Of a stretch of DNA of 64,000 nucleotides, positions 1-11,942 are shown in pieces. The notes beneath the pieces were generated by a model. That model had not been told where the DNA came from. It saw only the letters and a program-made list of their open reading frames with translations, and ran no database searches. Where the stretch lies: the NCBI GenBank assembly GCA_024663395.1, contig JANFAH010000008.1, forward strand, positions 310,001 through 374,000, in the 5' to 3' direction. The translations under genes and the position numbers were made by a program. The stretch's first letter is position 1, and every line of letters begins with the position of its first letter. Source of the DNA: Pisolithus tinctorius. Lineage: Eukaryota > Basidiomycota > Agaricomycetes > Boletales > Pisolithaceae.

Positions 1-1
1 T

Positions 2-1357
2 GCTTTACCACCTGCCAAAACTTCACCTGCTGGTTCTCAGCCCGCCACACACCCCGCCACCGGGCCTGCAGGTGCAACTGTTGGTTCGCCACCCGTGAAA
101 CCACTGCAACCCATTAAGAAGAAGGATGTTCCCACACCTGAGGTCACTGTCACTGCCACGGAAGGCGAGGACCCCGCCGTCGCGGAGGCTGCGCGGAAGC
201 TGAATGAGAAGCCCAAGGAGAAGGAGAAGCGCATAAGCACGATGACAGAAGCCCAAATTATGGAGAAACTCCGATCCGTCGTTTCGGAGGACGACCCGAA
301 GACACTGTACAGTAAAATCAAGAAAGTCGGACAAGGGTAAGTCACAGCTGCATCTCTGTCCCAGCGATTGTTCACCGTTCTTCAACAGGGCATCTGGTCA
401 TGTCTATGTTGCCAAAACACTGGCAAACGGCAAGAAAGTCGCTATCAAGGAAATGGATCTCTCTCACCAGCCACGGAAGGAACTCATCGTAAACGAGATT
501 CTCGTCATGAAGGAGTCACAACACCCCAATATTGTCAACTTCCTTGATGCTTACCTTGTCAAGAATACGGAACTTTGGGTTGTCATGGAGTTCATGGAAG
601 GAGGTGCACTCACTGATGTCATAGAAAACAACACGCTAGAAGAAGATCAGATCTCGAGTATATGCTTGGAGGTAAAGCTGGTTCTGGTACTATGCAATAT
701 CCACCCTGACCCCCTCGTACAGACTTGCCAGGGCCTGTGTCATTTACACAGTCAATCCATCATTCACCGCGATATTAAATCTGATAACGTATTGCTGGAT
801 GCCCAGGGTCGGGTCAAGATCAGTATGCATTTCAAGTCGCTTTCATAATGGTGACTGATGTAATATCGATCTTCAGCTGACTTCGGTTTTTGCGCCAAGC
901 TCACCGACCAAAAGTCTAAACGTGCTACTATGGTGGGCACTCCTTACTGGATGGCACCCGAAGTTGTCAAACAGAAAGAGTACGGTGCTAAAGTTGACAT
1001 TTGGTCACTTGGTATTATGGCCATCGAGATGATTGAAAACGAACCGCCATATCTGGACGAAGAGCCGTTGAAGGCGCTCTACTTGATCGCTACGAACGGG
1101 ACACCGACGCTCAAAAAGCCGGAAGCATTAAGCAAGGAACTGAAGAGCTTCCTTAGCGTATGTCTTTGCGTCGACGTACGAAGCCGGGCCAATTCGAGCG
1201 AGTTGTTAAATGTCAGTCGTTTGCTTGTGATCATCGGTAGAAGTCCCTGGTTCTGATACGTTATCTGCTGTAGCACGAGTTTATGAAGAAGGCCTGCGCA
1301 CCGTCCGGTCTAGCGTCTCTGTTACGATTCAAGACAAAGCCGCAAGCAGCATCGTGA
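2..1357 (+). CDS. cla4: CLA4-like p21-activated (PAK/Ste20) kinase, 3' part
   Basis: Serine/threonine kinase of the Ste20/PAK family, acting downstream of Cdc42/Rac in polarity and budding. The 5' end, with any PH and Cdc42-binding domains, lies outside the window. Five exons are read: 2-336, 389-671, 723-822, 877-1211 and 1274-1357, total 1137 nt in frame. Introns are 51-62 nt GT-AG. Visible motifs in order: a Pro/Ala-rich linker, the glycine loop GQGASGHV, the VAIK lysine, HRDIKSDN catalytic loop, DFGFCAKL, the activation segment [14 protein letters not shown] and [18 protein letters not shown] and the phrase QIMEKLR before the kinase domain favour a Cla4-type PAK over Ste20 itself. The protein ends about 20 residues after the kinase domain, as is usual. 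Sure of PAK family; Cla4 subtype is likely. Confidence 0.93.
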
Positions 1358-2162
1358 TAGGTTACCCCTCTCTCGATTCGATTGATTCGATTCTCTTGCA
1401 ATGTAATCTATTTTCTCCCCTGACCTGACCCATGTGGTATCCCTTTTTTTCCCTTTCTCCTTGTAATACATCCTTATCTTCCGCACGCTGGGCAGCACTA
1501 CAATGAACTGGTTTCCTCTAGCCGATACATAACTACCACGCCCGTCCGTCTTCCCTGTTTGTCAGGACAGTCTATGGATGTTGGATGTGACTACGATACT
1601 GGTTCCCGTTTTTCGCAACCCACCTCCGCACATCTTTTCTTTTCTTTTCTTTTTGGTTTTTTCAATCATTCATGTTGATATTTCTCCTTAGTTGCCTAGC
1701 AATGAAATTGTTGTAATAACCTTGAGATTTACATAAAAGCCGCCATATATAAGTGGCGAGCTAGAACATAGAATTTTGGATGAGAACAAGGCCTGAATTC
1801 AATCGATCATGAGAGAATCGTATGATAGAAACTCAAACAAGTACCTACATAAACATAAACATTTGTACAGACGGGAAGACATGTTAAGATAAAAGTGGGC
1901 CATAACGACATACACCGAAAGAGACCATAAGTTGCTTGCGTACATATGAGTAACTACATACACGATAGTGTGAAAGGCATGGATGGAATCAACATGGACT
2001 TTCAGATATAGACCCCAAATTGACGTGCAGAAAGGATAAGGAGACATCGTGCCGGTCGTGGTCAGAGAAGTTTCTATGGACGAATGGTGGATGCATATGA
2101 TGTTGAATGCTGAGGGCGGAAAAAAATGGGATTGTATAAAAAAACAAGTGGGAAACGTTCGT
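1358..2162. other. Intergenic / 3' UTRs of convergent genes
   Basis: Between the kinase stop and the CNOT11 stop on the opposite strand. It is AT-rich with pyrimidine tracts, for example around 1636-1660, and holds no convincing coding frame. The two genes converge, so it probably carries both 3' UTRs and polyadenylation sites. Confidence 0.6.
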
Positions 2163-3861
2163 TCAGAACCTTCCAGCGGCCAAGATGCGGTAGAGAGTGT
2201 TGGCTTCCTCGAACCTAGCGTTGCGCAATGTAAAATGGATCATTTCGGTGGTGTCCGCGTCCGACGTCGTGTCTACGACAGACAGCCGGATGAGAGATGC
2301 GTAAAAGCGGCAGAGCTAAACATCGGAATCAGAATGTTTCCGAGCCAAGGTCAGATTGGTGTCGTATGGTCTCACATTTTGAACACCCTTCGCGAACCGA
2401 TCATCGCTGATGAGTCCTTCACGCTCTTCGCGTTCGGCATTTTCAAGCCATTTTATACTTTCGTGGATGAAACGACCGAGTACCTCCGTATAGATTACGT
2501 CGGCGACGGTCGTCTTCCCACCAGTAGTGGAGTCAATCAAGATCGTCATATCCTGCAGAAGTCGGACCAGCAGGTCAAAGGAAGGCAAAGTGGGAGGAAG
2601 TTGCTTTAAAGCGTCTATGTATGCAGAGGGGCCATGAGGCTGGGCATTAAGCGGGTTGGATGTCAGCAATGCCAAAACAAGTTGATAGGCTATGTTAGGA
2701 TTATGAGCGACAATAGGAGGCAGGTCCATGGATGTGATCACAGGGGGTGACGTCAAACTGGGTATCAAGGGGGTCAGGATCTGCAGGTACGAATTATGAA
2801 TTATAAATTGCACGTGTATTGATGGCGTGAAAAAGGTTACCCTTTGTTCCGTGAGAGTAAGTGTCCGATCACGAGCAGCTAAAAGCAGCTTCATTCCGTG
2901 GGCAAGGCGTTCATTCTGTTCGTCTTCCTCAGGAGAGACATGTAACTCGGCGTTTACGGTCAATGATTGGTCCGCAGAAGAGCCCTTAAGATTAAGAATC
3001 CGGGCTTCTTGGGTGGTGCCCTGTTGGGGAAGATCGGAAATACCCCTGGAGAAAATCAAATGTCGCCACCCGGATATGACTAGTACTACATACGCTTCAG
3101 TTAGATTTGGATCCAAAGAGTTTTCCTCTTCCAAAAAGAGATTGGACGCTCTAAGTTCAGGAAGCAGCGGAGACCTGGTCAACGTGCTAGGAGAATAAGG
3201 TCCGATCTGATGGTTGGTCAGCGCCTTCCGGAATGGTAACGTAGCAAGAAGATCAATACATCATTTCCATCGCCTTTCAAGATTTTCCAAAGGACCCAAA
3301 CCAATTGCTCATTCTCACTAAAACCACCCTCGGTGGCAACTTGGGCAGCGTGACCTCTCTCCTTGACGAACGTGGCATACAGAGCGGACTTGAAAGGGTT
3401 GAGTGAAATCGGGTAGGGAGCGTACATAGAATACAAAATAAACGAGACCAAAATCCGCTGAGCGAGCTGCGAAGGAAGCGGGGAGGTAGATATGTCAAGA
3501 AGTGGACCACAGGCGAGAACATGGCTTTTACCTCGACGGAAGAATTGAGAAGGGGAAGTAATGCATCGAGGGCCAGCTGAAACCGAGCAGTTGGCTGGAC
3601 AAGTTGCGAGAATGCCTGTGCTGCGGTCGAGCATGGAAGGGTGTACGCCCGAACGAGGAGATGTGCGACCGAGGCACGGACAGGATCCCCTGAGTTGATC
3701 TGACTCGGAAAGGTGGGTGATAAGATATTACTTGTAGCAGAAGACTTTGGGAAGAACCGCGAGCCAGCCATCGCTGGCGTGACTGGAACACCCCTGCCAG
3801 AAGTTGCTGTCGTAGTCGTTGTCGGCGACGGCGACGGCGACGAGGAATTCGTCCAACTCAT
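2163..3861 (-). CDS. CCR4-NOT complex subunit 11 (CNOT11, DUF2363)
   Basis: Subunit of the CCR4-NOT mRNA deadenylation complex, which binds the N-terminal part of NOT1. Exons on the minus strand: 3532-3861, 3260-3466, 2841-3206, 2376-2780 and 2163-2315, total 1461 nt (486 aa) in frame. Introns are 53-65 nt GT-AG. The first half has the helical repeat segment with RFQLALDALLPLL, then LAQRILVSFILYSMYAPYPI and the stretch around NEQLVWVLWKILKGDG. The second half has the DUF2363 core: AYQLVLALLTSNPLN, LVRLLQDMTILID, an FIHESIKWLE helix and the C-terminal ending RFEEANTLYRILAAG. The start is placed at the ATG at 3861 because the Ser/Thr-rich leader after it is typical; an in-frame ATG at 3975 is an alternative. 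Recognition is by memory of the family's C-terminal half. Confidence 0.85.
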
Positions 3862-4206
3862 CGTCCATAACCTCTCCGATGTCCACCCAGCACACCTTCC
3901 AAGAACAGACAGCCGTTTGTTGGTGTTTGTTTGGATACTCCAAGCGGGCCGCGCGGCAGACGCAACCAATCCCACTGCGAACTACAAACCATCATTGATT
4001 TTCACACTATAGTTGTGCATTATTAACGGAGCCAGCCACCAGCGTCTGAGTGGGTAAGGTTAACGTCCCAGATTAAATCTACTCCAATGACCCCCATCGC
4101 ACAGAATATCAGTGTCAGGGCACTCAGTCAGGGTGGCAAGGTCAGGGGTTTCAGCTTCTACCGACTACATGATACCTCACAGCACCCCTAGTACCTCATC
4201 TATTAC

Positions 4207-4819
4207 ATGGTTACTGTCGTCGCTATCGCTATCGTCGTTGTGATTTTTCTGCTTATACTATGGAGGTAAGCAAACGACCACCATCACCCCGGCCACCCCT
4301 CATTAACTCTTCGAAACCAGATTCTATATCCTCCGCAGAATCAATCGTTCTTCTCCTAGTCTCATCCCTCCTCTCCGGAATTCCGGTTCCCAATCATGGG
4401 AACGAACTCGTGGCTCCTCCTACCAACCATACAGAGTTCCCATGGTCCCCCCGATCGATGACGCACACCATCCGAACCGCCAGGTCCGAGCCGCTGATAC
4501 AGATGCCGGTGGACGCCGACTCAGTTCCCTCGGAGCCTCTGGCCCAGATAGAAAGGACGAACTTCCAGCTTACGACAAGTCTGGAGGTCCACCAAGATAT
4601 CTACAGTCCTTGTACCAGGGGTCCCAGGAACTACCGTATAATATGCCACCACTGCATACCGTTACAGAGGGTGGCGCAGATAACTCTCAGAACAGAGGTA
4701 TGCTTGCTTGTTTTCTACTTCGTTGATGCACGTGTACGACAACATGTCACTCACACAATGCACTAGACCGTGACGTACTGAAGTCACCTCCACCAGCGTA
4801 TCTTGACCCACGCAGCTGA
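4207..4819 (+). CDS. Small single-pass membrane protein with LPAY and PPPAY motifs
   Basis: Three exons (4207-4265, 4339-4697, 4767-4819; 156 aa, phases agree). Residues 1-19 are a strongly hydrophobic segment (MVTVVAIAIVVVIFLLILW), so the protein is probably a signal-anchored or tail-exposed single-pass membrane protein. The rest is a hydrophilic, Pro/Ser/Arg-rich cytoplasmic-type tail with LPAY in the middle and SPPPAYLDP at the C-terminus. PPxY and LPxY motifs bind WW domains of Rsp5/Nedd4-type ubiquitin ligases; that role here is inference. An in-frame stop at 4189 lies just before the hydrophobic segment, so a further upstream exon cannot be excluded. No named family recognised. A similar small gene lies at 6056-6485. 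Confidence 0.55.
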
Positions 4820-6055
4820 GACATCTGGCTAAGTTGTTCTGTTACATACTATCAGGTTTTTTGTTTTTTGTTTCTTCAGTTTGTACCACGTAACCACATC
4901 TGTCAATTACTGTTGACAGACGTATAATCTACATATGTCTTACTTTGGATGTTGTATGCCGGCTCGTGTATTAAAATTTGTGCAGAAAACAAAACTGACG
5001 ATGAACAGTCGGACGTTCCTATCTACTGCGGTGCCAGGGACAACAGGAGCCGCTGCACAGTGTCCGCAGTCGACTAACTTGGTGACTTGGTGACATAGTT
5101 CACAGCCACCCAAGTTGGTAGACTCGTCGGTTACTGCCTGAGAACCCGCTCCATATGAATGCCTCTGACTGTCTAAGACTCTACATTGTTCCGACAGAAC
5201 TCTCACTGAACCCTTCAGTAAAGAACATTCGGCGAGCAGCGGATGCTAATTGAAGCAGACTGGGTAGTCAACCAGTACCCTCATTAATGAACACGGACAG
5301 TAATGGGGCAGTGTCTACTGTGTTTTTAGCTGAACCACAGGAGCGTGATATGTAAGGAAACCGAAGCCCACTGTTGCCGTTCCCGAAGTGTCCAGGCAAT
5401 GGCAATGCTACTTCCATAGAATGTAAGTGTTGCTAAGAGGTGCACCGTACCTAAATTTTGGGTGACGCATTAATGATACTCACATATCTTTTTTCCCGTG
5501 GCAAGAACCAAAACAATTGGAGGCCAATGCAAGGCTGGATTCCATGGCCACCAGCCCCAGATGCTAAGTTGCAGATCGGATACGGTTACATGGTGCCTAC
5601 ATATCCAATCTGCAGCGTGTCTGGTAGGGCAGTTTGCTGTGAAAAAGAGCAGAAGGGACCTGCTTACGCACCTCCACCCTGGTTCCCCTACACCGGTTTG
5701 CAGCATGGCACGCCGGCATACCAACCGTAAGGGAGCCAGATTGCCACACCAAATGGCAGCAGTACTGGCATCTACGGCTGTACGTACACCGGTCATCTGG
5801 ACCTAGGTAAGCCGCATGACAACTACATGAACTCGCCCAACTACAGATACTCAAAGAACATATACATTTACCCGGGAAAACCCGGCCCTCCTGTGGTCAT
5901 TGGTCCACCGGCACCGACCGTAAGGAGAACCTACTTAAGAACATGCTCAACTTCCTTGCGCCCAATTCCAAGGTCAGACTACCCTATGGCTCCCGTCCAG
6001 CGACGACTTCGTGCCTCTAGGGCCGTAGCAATGAACATGGCCAGTAACGTCAAAC
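4820..6055 (+). other. Unresolved region with Pro/Tyr-rich open frames
   Basis: Lies between the two PPPAY membrane-protein genes. A frame at 5458-5730 reads as a Pro/Trp/Tyr-rich peptide with PPAPD, APPPWFPY and a C-terminal PAYQP; another at 5827-6231 has PGKPGPPVVIGPPAPT. The composition resembles the cytoplasmic tails of the two flanking genes, so this may be a decayed or misread third member. I could not build a consistent exon chain with a membrane segment. No function is assigned. Confidence 0.25.
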
Positions 6056-6485
6056 ATGAAACCAGGGGATTTGGAGCTGATGATAACATGTCAACAGTCA
6101 GCTGTTGTTGGGGCCTGGCCTTGGATCGTTGGTGGATTGGCCCTGGTATTCGTGCTTTTTGCAGTGCTTTGGTACGTCTTTGGACCATAGCTCCGTGCGC
6201 AACTCTAACTGGCTGTGGTGCAGTTGTATAGTTCGGAGGAGACGCAGGTCGGCGACTTACTTCGTTGCGGTGAGCAACGCAAACGCCATGGGAAGTGAAT
6301 CTGGTGGACCTCGGAATTCATCATACGTGCGGCCAACGAGAAATCATGTGCCTGCTATGGCCAGCGCTCCCGGATCTACTAACTGTATTCCTAATGATCC
6401 AATGTACCAAGGTCATTCCAATGGACCACTGCCCAAGGATGATGCAGTGCCGTCGACACCACCCCCAGCGTATCATAATCCATGA
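6056..6485 (+). CDS. Small single-pass membrane protein with C-terminal PPPAY
   Basis: Two exons (6056-6171, 6224-6485; 125 aa) around a 52-nt intron. After a short N-terminus (MKPGDLELMITC), residues about 18-40 form one transmembrane helix (VVGAWPWIVGGLALVFVLFAVL), followed by a basic stop-transfer run (RRRRRS), which predicts a cytoplasmic tail. The tail is Asn/Pro/Ser-rich and ends STPPPAYHNP. An in-frame TGA just upstream supports the ATG at 6056. Layout (helix, tail, terminal PPPAY) matches the gene at 4207-4819, although sequence similarity is weak, so they may be diverged paralogues. Possible WW-domain or Rsp5 client or adaptor by motif only. Confidence 0.5.
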
Positions 6486-6898
6486 TACGATCATTCCTCC
6501 GTGTGGATACTTTGACGGAGCGAAGCTAGGAGGTGCATGTCAAAGGACTGAAGCGGATTTAAATCTTCTGGTTACTTCGCACTCGTAAGTTGTCATTCGT
6601 AGTTGTCATTCACCACCGAGCCGGCGTGGATATTTATGATTTACTGTACGCGCGTAATACGATGTGGCCAATAAGGTAGCTACTCGGATGTTCGCTTCAT
6701 AAGTCGGTGTTGCGGCTTCCAGGATGTAGTCCTCGATACGCCCCCTGGATACTGCAAGTGAACTGCATAAACCTGAAATTAGTAAACAGAATGAAAGCAG
6801 AATTGATTAGGAGGGACGTTTTAATCCAATATCCTGAGTCGTAATCCACCCACGAAAGGACCGTTCCATTACATTCGGTTCTGCGTGGAGGGATTTGC
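6486..6898. other. Intergenic, no gene seen
   Basis: Between the PPPAY gene stop and the 3' end of the APH pseudogene on the other strand. Only short frames without composition or motif support. Confidence 0.5.
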
Positions 6899-7910
6899 TT
6901 AGTGCCATCTGAGTTCATCCATGACATGCAGTACCACATCCTTGTCTGCCTCGCGCTCCATTTCGTATGGAATTACAATCTCCTTTATTCGGTCTTCTCA
7001 TTCATGTTCCTGGTTATGCACAGCTGGTACCTAGTGTGCTTTCAAATATTTCCAGTGAGCGAGGAACCATCCCGTGGCCTCCCAATCAATTAATGCCACG
7101 ACCTTATCGTCTTTCACCATGGCGTTGCGCAGATCAATGTCTCCGTGTATATATACTAGGGAGTATGATCGCGAGAGTGACTCCACAACGTTTGGTGGAA
7201 ACTCGGATATGTCGTGCTGTCGACGAAGGGCCAAGTTCATGTCCGCTTCGTCCGCGTATGGCCCGCTGACTCCAGCCTGCTCATCGGCAGGCCAACCCTA
7301 TGCGAGTCTGTCGTCGGAGACAGGCTGACTAGTGACAGAACCGATCAAGGTGCCAGCAGGGAGTTTTAGCGCCCTGATTTGCAAGATATAATTATGGAGT
7401 TGGACAATGATCCGGTCCCGCGCGAGACCGTCGAGGGAAAGCCAGGTCTGGATATCTAGAGACTCTCCAGAAGCCCTTTCTATGAATATAAAGACGAAAT
7501 CTGGTACCGCAGAGCCTTGCCCCATTCCAAATTCCCGTAGGCAATACGGGTTTGCTTGATGTAAACGTAAGGACCCAAGGTTCCTTCGCAATAAATACAT
7601 CCACGTTACCTGGCTGTACTACATATTAGCCGGAACAACTTACTTTGCCAGACGCAAGAAACCACAGCGGATGTGGACCATAGAACCCATTTCTCGAAAC
7701 ATAGTCGAATTCTCCGCTAAAAAGCCAAACGCATGCGACGGTTGGTGGACGTTTCATCCTCGGGAATGAAGACTCGAACGACCAGATGGATGGCGAAATT
7801 TGGGCGAAATCATTCCAAAAATTTCGCTGCAAGCCAACGGTCAATAATCCACTGCCTAATGGCTTGTGCTGGCTCATCCAAGACCCCAAGCAGACCACGT
7901 ACAAGGGAGA
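6899..7910 (-). pseudogene. APH-fold phosphotransferase pseudogene
   Basis: Remnant of an aminoglycoside-phosphotransferase-fold kinase of the kind common in fungi, which phosphorylate small molecules and are not evidence of drug resistance. A single frame from 7600 to 6899 holds the family landmarks: IERASGESL, then HGDIDLRNAM (Brenner motif HGDxxxxN) and LIDWEATGW (metal-binding D and following W). That frame is broken by three stop codons: TAG at 7300-7298, TAG at 7033-7031 and TGA at 7000-6998. Family-like sequence continues after each, ending IPYEMEREADK. The 5' part (7600-7910) is shifted in frame and decayed. Its 5' part is repeated at about 14060-14400. Confidence 0.75.
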
Positions 7911-7984
7911 TAATTGACCCTAGAGCGTGATAACTTCAATCCACAACAACAGCGATCCTTGGTCCCTGTGTTCAGCTTACCCTT

Positions 7985-8970
7985 TGCTTGAGGCCAACCG
8001 CTCAGCTATTGAATCCATCAGACGTGAAACTTTCACGTACGGGTCCTCAGACGTTCACAGGTGTGTTTGATGTTCCCACGTTGTTGGGAGAGTCTGTTGA
8101 CAGATATTAGCTGGATGTTTACTACTCCCCGCTACCAGGATGCGACAACGGGCTTCCACCGATCCTTATCTTTCTCTATGGCGGCGGACTAGTTCATGGA
8201 GCACGCTCGTCCTCGCCTGCTAACCTCGTACACAACGACCCTTGCGCTTTCTTTGCATCCATTCTGGTCGTGATTCCAGACTATCGTCTCGCTCCTGGGG
8301 TCACCTTTCCTCGGGGCTCAGAAGATGTGCGCGGCACAGTTGAATAGACGATCAGAAGTGTTGCTGAGGGTGACTCCAACCGTGTGTTTCTTCTCGGTCA
8401 CTCTGCGGGCGGTTTGCACTTGGCCTTTTATTTGCTCCTGCTCTCTCTATTCCTATCTTCTTTTGCATTCAGCCGTGTACGTGGTGTCATACTGATTGGC
8501 GTTCCATGCGAGATTTTGTGGTCTCGCCCTCAGTTCTACGCTGTCACGCAAACGTGTTATGAAAGGTTGCGGTCAATCATCCGCTGAGCTTGCTTCGTCG
8601 GGTAGATGACTCACATATCCTTTCGCTCCCTCCGACCCGGAATGTCATGGCGGGAAGCGAAACACGTACGATATCGGTTTCGATCCAAACATCTGCTCGG
8701 GAATTCAAGAGCAGGGGAAGTACTATCGCGGAATTCGTTCTTGAAGGTCGTGATCATTTGAGTCCCATCTTGGCCCTTAGCTCGGGTAGTGGTGAAGATT
8801 GGGTCACAATATTGTGAGATGGATCATCGGGTAACTTGTCTGCACCGTCGTTTTTGTGGGTTTTATAAACTGATACACTACAGAGGCGTGGACAATGAAA
8901 AATTAGCTACAATGGACCACAAGCACCAGTTGTACCAGTGTTGTATTTCAGTGGAAGATAACACGTTATG
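7985..8970 (+). pseudogene. Alpha/beta-hydrolase pseudogene (copy of 14413-15462)
   Basis: Aligns along its length with the intact hydrolase at 14413-15462. Still readable: RRETFTYG, LDVYY, the oxyanion segment YGGGL and GHSAGG. Lesions visible against the intact copy: loss of one base before the first intron (around 8055), a 6-nt deletion in the codons before ILVVIPDYR, an in-frame TAG at 8345-8347, and a deletion with frame change around 8565. The last-exon segment with the conserved ATMD is at about 8883-8970. Not expected to make an enzyme. Confidence 0.8.
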
Positions 8971-9566
8971 AAACGTTAGGACCCTGCGCGCCCAAGAATT
9001 GCACTAATTCCTGTGTATTACCAATTATCCCGTGAATTTATCCTCGCTCAACTATTTTGCTATTCGGTATCGCATTCTATCTTCCGCTTCGCGCAGACAA
9101 AGGTGCCACTGGGAGTTTGTAATTAACCAGTCAGAACAAAGCGTGCTCGTTGCAAATGTCAATCGTCTGCCTGATCGTGCATAAGTGCAATCACAGCGGC
9201 TATGAACTTCTTCCAAAAAATCGTCGGCAGTTCCAATGGCGCTGAACTAAGGTTGGACTTCATCTTCTCCATCCTCACCATTTCCGCTACCTCGCGCCGC
9301 AACACTGTGGTATCGGCATTTTGGCATCACAACTTCCGCTAAGAATGGAATCCATCAAAGGTCAGTTTACAGTGCGAGCAATTTATAGATGGACTACAGA
9401 TATGCAGTTAATCCTGTAGCAACCTAACACGCATGCGTCGCATGGATTTGTCCTCAGTCTCATCTGCATAGGACTTGCCCAGCCCAGCATGAGAGGTCAC
9501 TCTTGACTGATCCCCAATTGCGATAATCATGATCCCCGTGTACAAGTTGAACCTACCCAGGAAAAG
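8971..9566. other. Spacer of tandem unit 1
   Basis: No coding frame with family features. It contains a short motif around 9258-9330 (CTTCTCC...CATTTCCGCTACCTCGCGCCGC) that recurs twice in the spacer at 27.5-28.1 kb, so it is part of the repeated unit. Confidence 0.4.
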
Positions 9567-11924
9567 TCAAAGTCTTCCATTGCCACCGTCCAATGTTTGT
9601 TGAACAACTGATGTGGAGGGCGCCTTGGAGTTTGTACTCGATGCAGCCTCTTGGGGGCCCATAATGGGGTCACCTCCCAAAACTCTTGACCACCTAGCTT
9701 TCTCTGCAGCCCGGGCAGCAAGCCATAATTCATGTCTCGATATGCCTATGCCTGCATCAAGCATGATCCTAGAACAGCGGGTGTTCAGCCACTCATATTA
9801 ATGCCATAAATCGATGAAGTGGTTAACTTACCGCTGCAAGTGAGCCATATCGTCAACGAGGTTCACACGTGGGGCTCGCCTAACAATATCTGCGATCTCA
9901 TCCACACCCTTTCGATAGAATTCCGATAAAAGGCTATTCGAATTCGTCCGAGTATAGTTCACGGCCTGAACGATGTCAAATGACACGTACGGACACAAGC
10001 GTTGGCTTACCTTTGCCAATAGTTGGTCCACCTCTGAACGGATTCCACACCAATAGAACCACAGAATCTACGACGAACGAATAATCAACTTCAAGAGATT
10101 ATGACCTGAAGATATCCTTGCCTTTCCTGTTATGTCCTCCTCCAGCGCTCGCTGTTCATCTTCGTCACCTGCTGCTTGTAGTTTCACTTGGAGCGCCTCT
10201 ATCTCTTGTACCGTGGAGCGGACATTAGCCTATTTCCAGCGTGAGGACGTGCGCTACTAAATCTCAAAAAGCAGTGTGGCCTACTTGGCTTATGCCTCTA
10301 GAACCAGGACACAAGGAATGCTAGAATGCAGAAAAAATATGTAGAGAGATGACTACTCACTGCTTGTCCTCGGATGCACGGAGGGTAGCACAGATATGTT
10401 CAAAAAGCTTTTGTGACTTGAATCAGCCTCAGCCTCACGTGGCCGATAGAGTCACTTACCCCAATACCCAGAAATTGTGAAATAGACGTTACTTTGCGCC
10501 AAAGTTCTCGCTTTGCGATCAGATTATTTCCTTTGCCAAGAGCTTTCCACTTCTCGACCAAAAGGGGTATCGCCACTTCATGGCGTGGGTTCCGCTCTAC
10601 AGCGGAATTCTGCCGCGCCTTAGATCGGAGCCTGCATTTGAAAAGATTCCGTGTCACCACCCAACTTCGGAATGGTCGTTTTGATGGTTGCTCTGATAAA
10701 CGATTTTCTATGCTGTCATGTAAGCTTTCTGACAAACACGCTTGGTGTGACACGCAACCTCCCGCCGGGCCAGCGGAAGCCTCGCAGCATAACTGAGTTT
10801 CCATTATCGAAGGGAGCCTTTCGAAGAACGTTATCTCGCCAACCTACAATTCGACAATATGAACAAGCTGAAGTATCGAAACAACGAATACGCACGAAAA
10901 TTTTCAGGTACTCTAAACCGAACATGGCCGAGTAATAGTATATTATTCCGTTTATCATCTGTCTATGCTGCTGTCATCATAAATGTGTGCTTGTGGATTT
11001 CACGCAGTCGTCTCACGCACTGCAGACTGGTCACGAGCTCCAGTTCCCGAAAGGTGATGCTGCAAATAATAAGATGGGTCAGACAAAATTCAGCGTTCGC
11101 AGCCTGACTGATAGGAGCAGGTACCAGATCCGCTAAGGTGTAAAAATGTTCACTGCATTTCGAACATATATCAGTGACATTACACAACACCGCAAAGGGG
11201 TCACCTGATGCTTTTGAATAGTTGCCTTCTCTGGGCACAAGCCGGTTCCCTATGCCACGCTAGTGGTTTTGAAATGATGCGTAGGGGGGTGAAGGTATCT
11301 GGGTCTGCGGACCGACTACCGCCCTGCGATGCTGAGTGTGACATACTCAAGTCAAAACAAAAGCAAGCACCATCCTTTGGGTAAACTCACCACCCTCCAA
11401 GCCCCACCGTCTTCCCTCATCATCCACTTTGTAGAAATCTGAGCACTGTATGACTGTTGTCACGAGACGGCTGTCCGCAAGGCGTGTCGACAAGGCTCTC
11501 AGCAGCAGCTCGAATGCTTCGTTGTTCGGAAGCGAGAAACTCTTGGGTTGATACAGGACCAGATTTTCGATGGAGTTGCATGACACGGCAGCGTCATGCT
11601 GAATCTGCATGCGACGCGGCCGACGTTTACAACTGGATACACAAGAGACGACTGGGCAATAAAGTGAATCCGTGGGGTCGATACCAAGTTCCCGCATATC
11701 TTCGAATATGTTCCCGCGACGTTCGAAAACGGGATGTTCGCCACAATAATCGCCCAGCTGTTTTTGTGAGGCTCGCCACAGGCCCAGGGAGATAAGTTGC
11801 GACTCACCGCAATCCCCATCTCCTCAACAGAGCGCAAGGGTATCCATGCAGATCGCCCACCCAATTCCAACTCATATGAAAAAATGGGTTGTGATGTCCA
11901 CGGGAGCCATAGCTCGTGGGCCAA
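9567..11924 (-). CDS. Partner region of HET unit 1: LGDYG module and DnaJ-X-like tail (multi-exon)
   Basis: Probably the downstream exons of the HET gene at 11943-13730. The first exon (11808-11924, LAHELWLPW...) has no ATG and follows a phase-0 acceptor; after a 50-nt intron (11758-11807) comes LGDY, GNIFEDMRELGIDP, LSLPN-type and LVTTVIQC phrases. A further exon near 11210-11300 reads TPLRIISKPLAWHREPAC. The middle is poorly resolved: a frame containing RRLREIHKHTFMM meets TAG at 10965-10963. Toward the end come a Glu-rich segment, TGK, the WY..G..SEVDQLL phrase and the last exon (IMLDAGIGISRHELWLAARAAEKARW, shortened here to its key residues ISRHELWLAARAAE) ending at 9567. The tail resembles the DnaJ X domain (E-E-x-x-T-G-K ... 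W-x-G-x-x-x-E-V). Exon chain incomplete. Confidence 0.5.
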
Positions 11925-11942
11925 CTAAGGTTATGTGGATGG

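Noticed and set aside
2049..2609. 186-residue plus-strand frame
   Set aside because: Lies antisense over the last exons of CNOT11 and has no family features.
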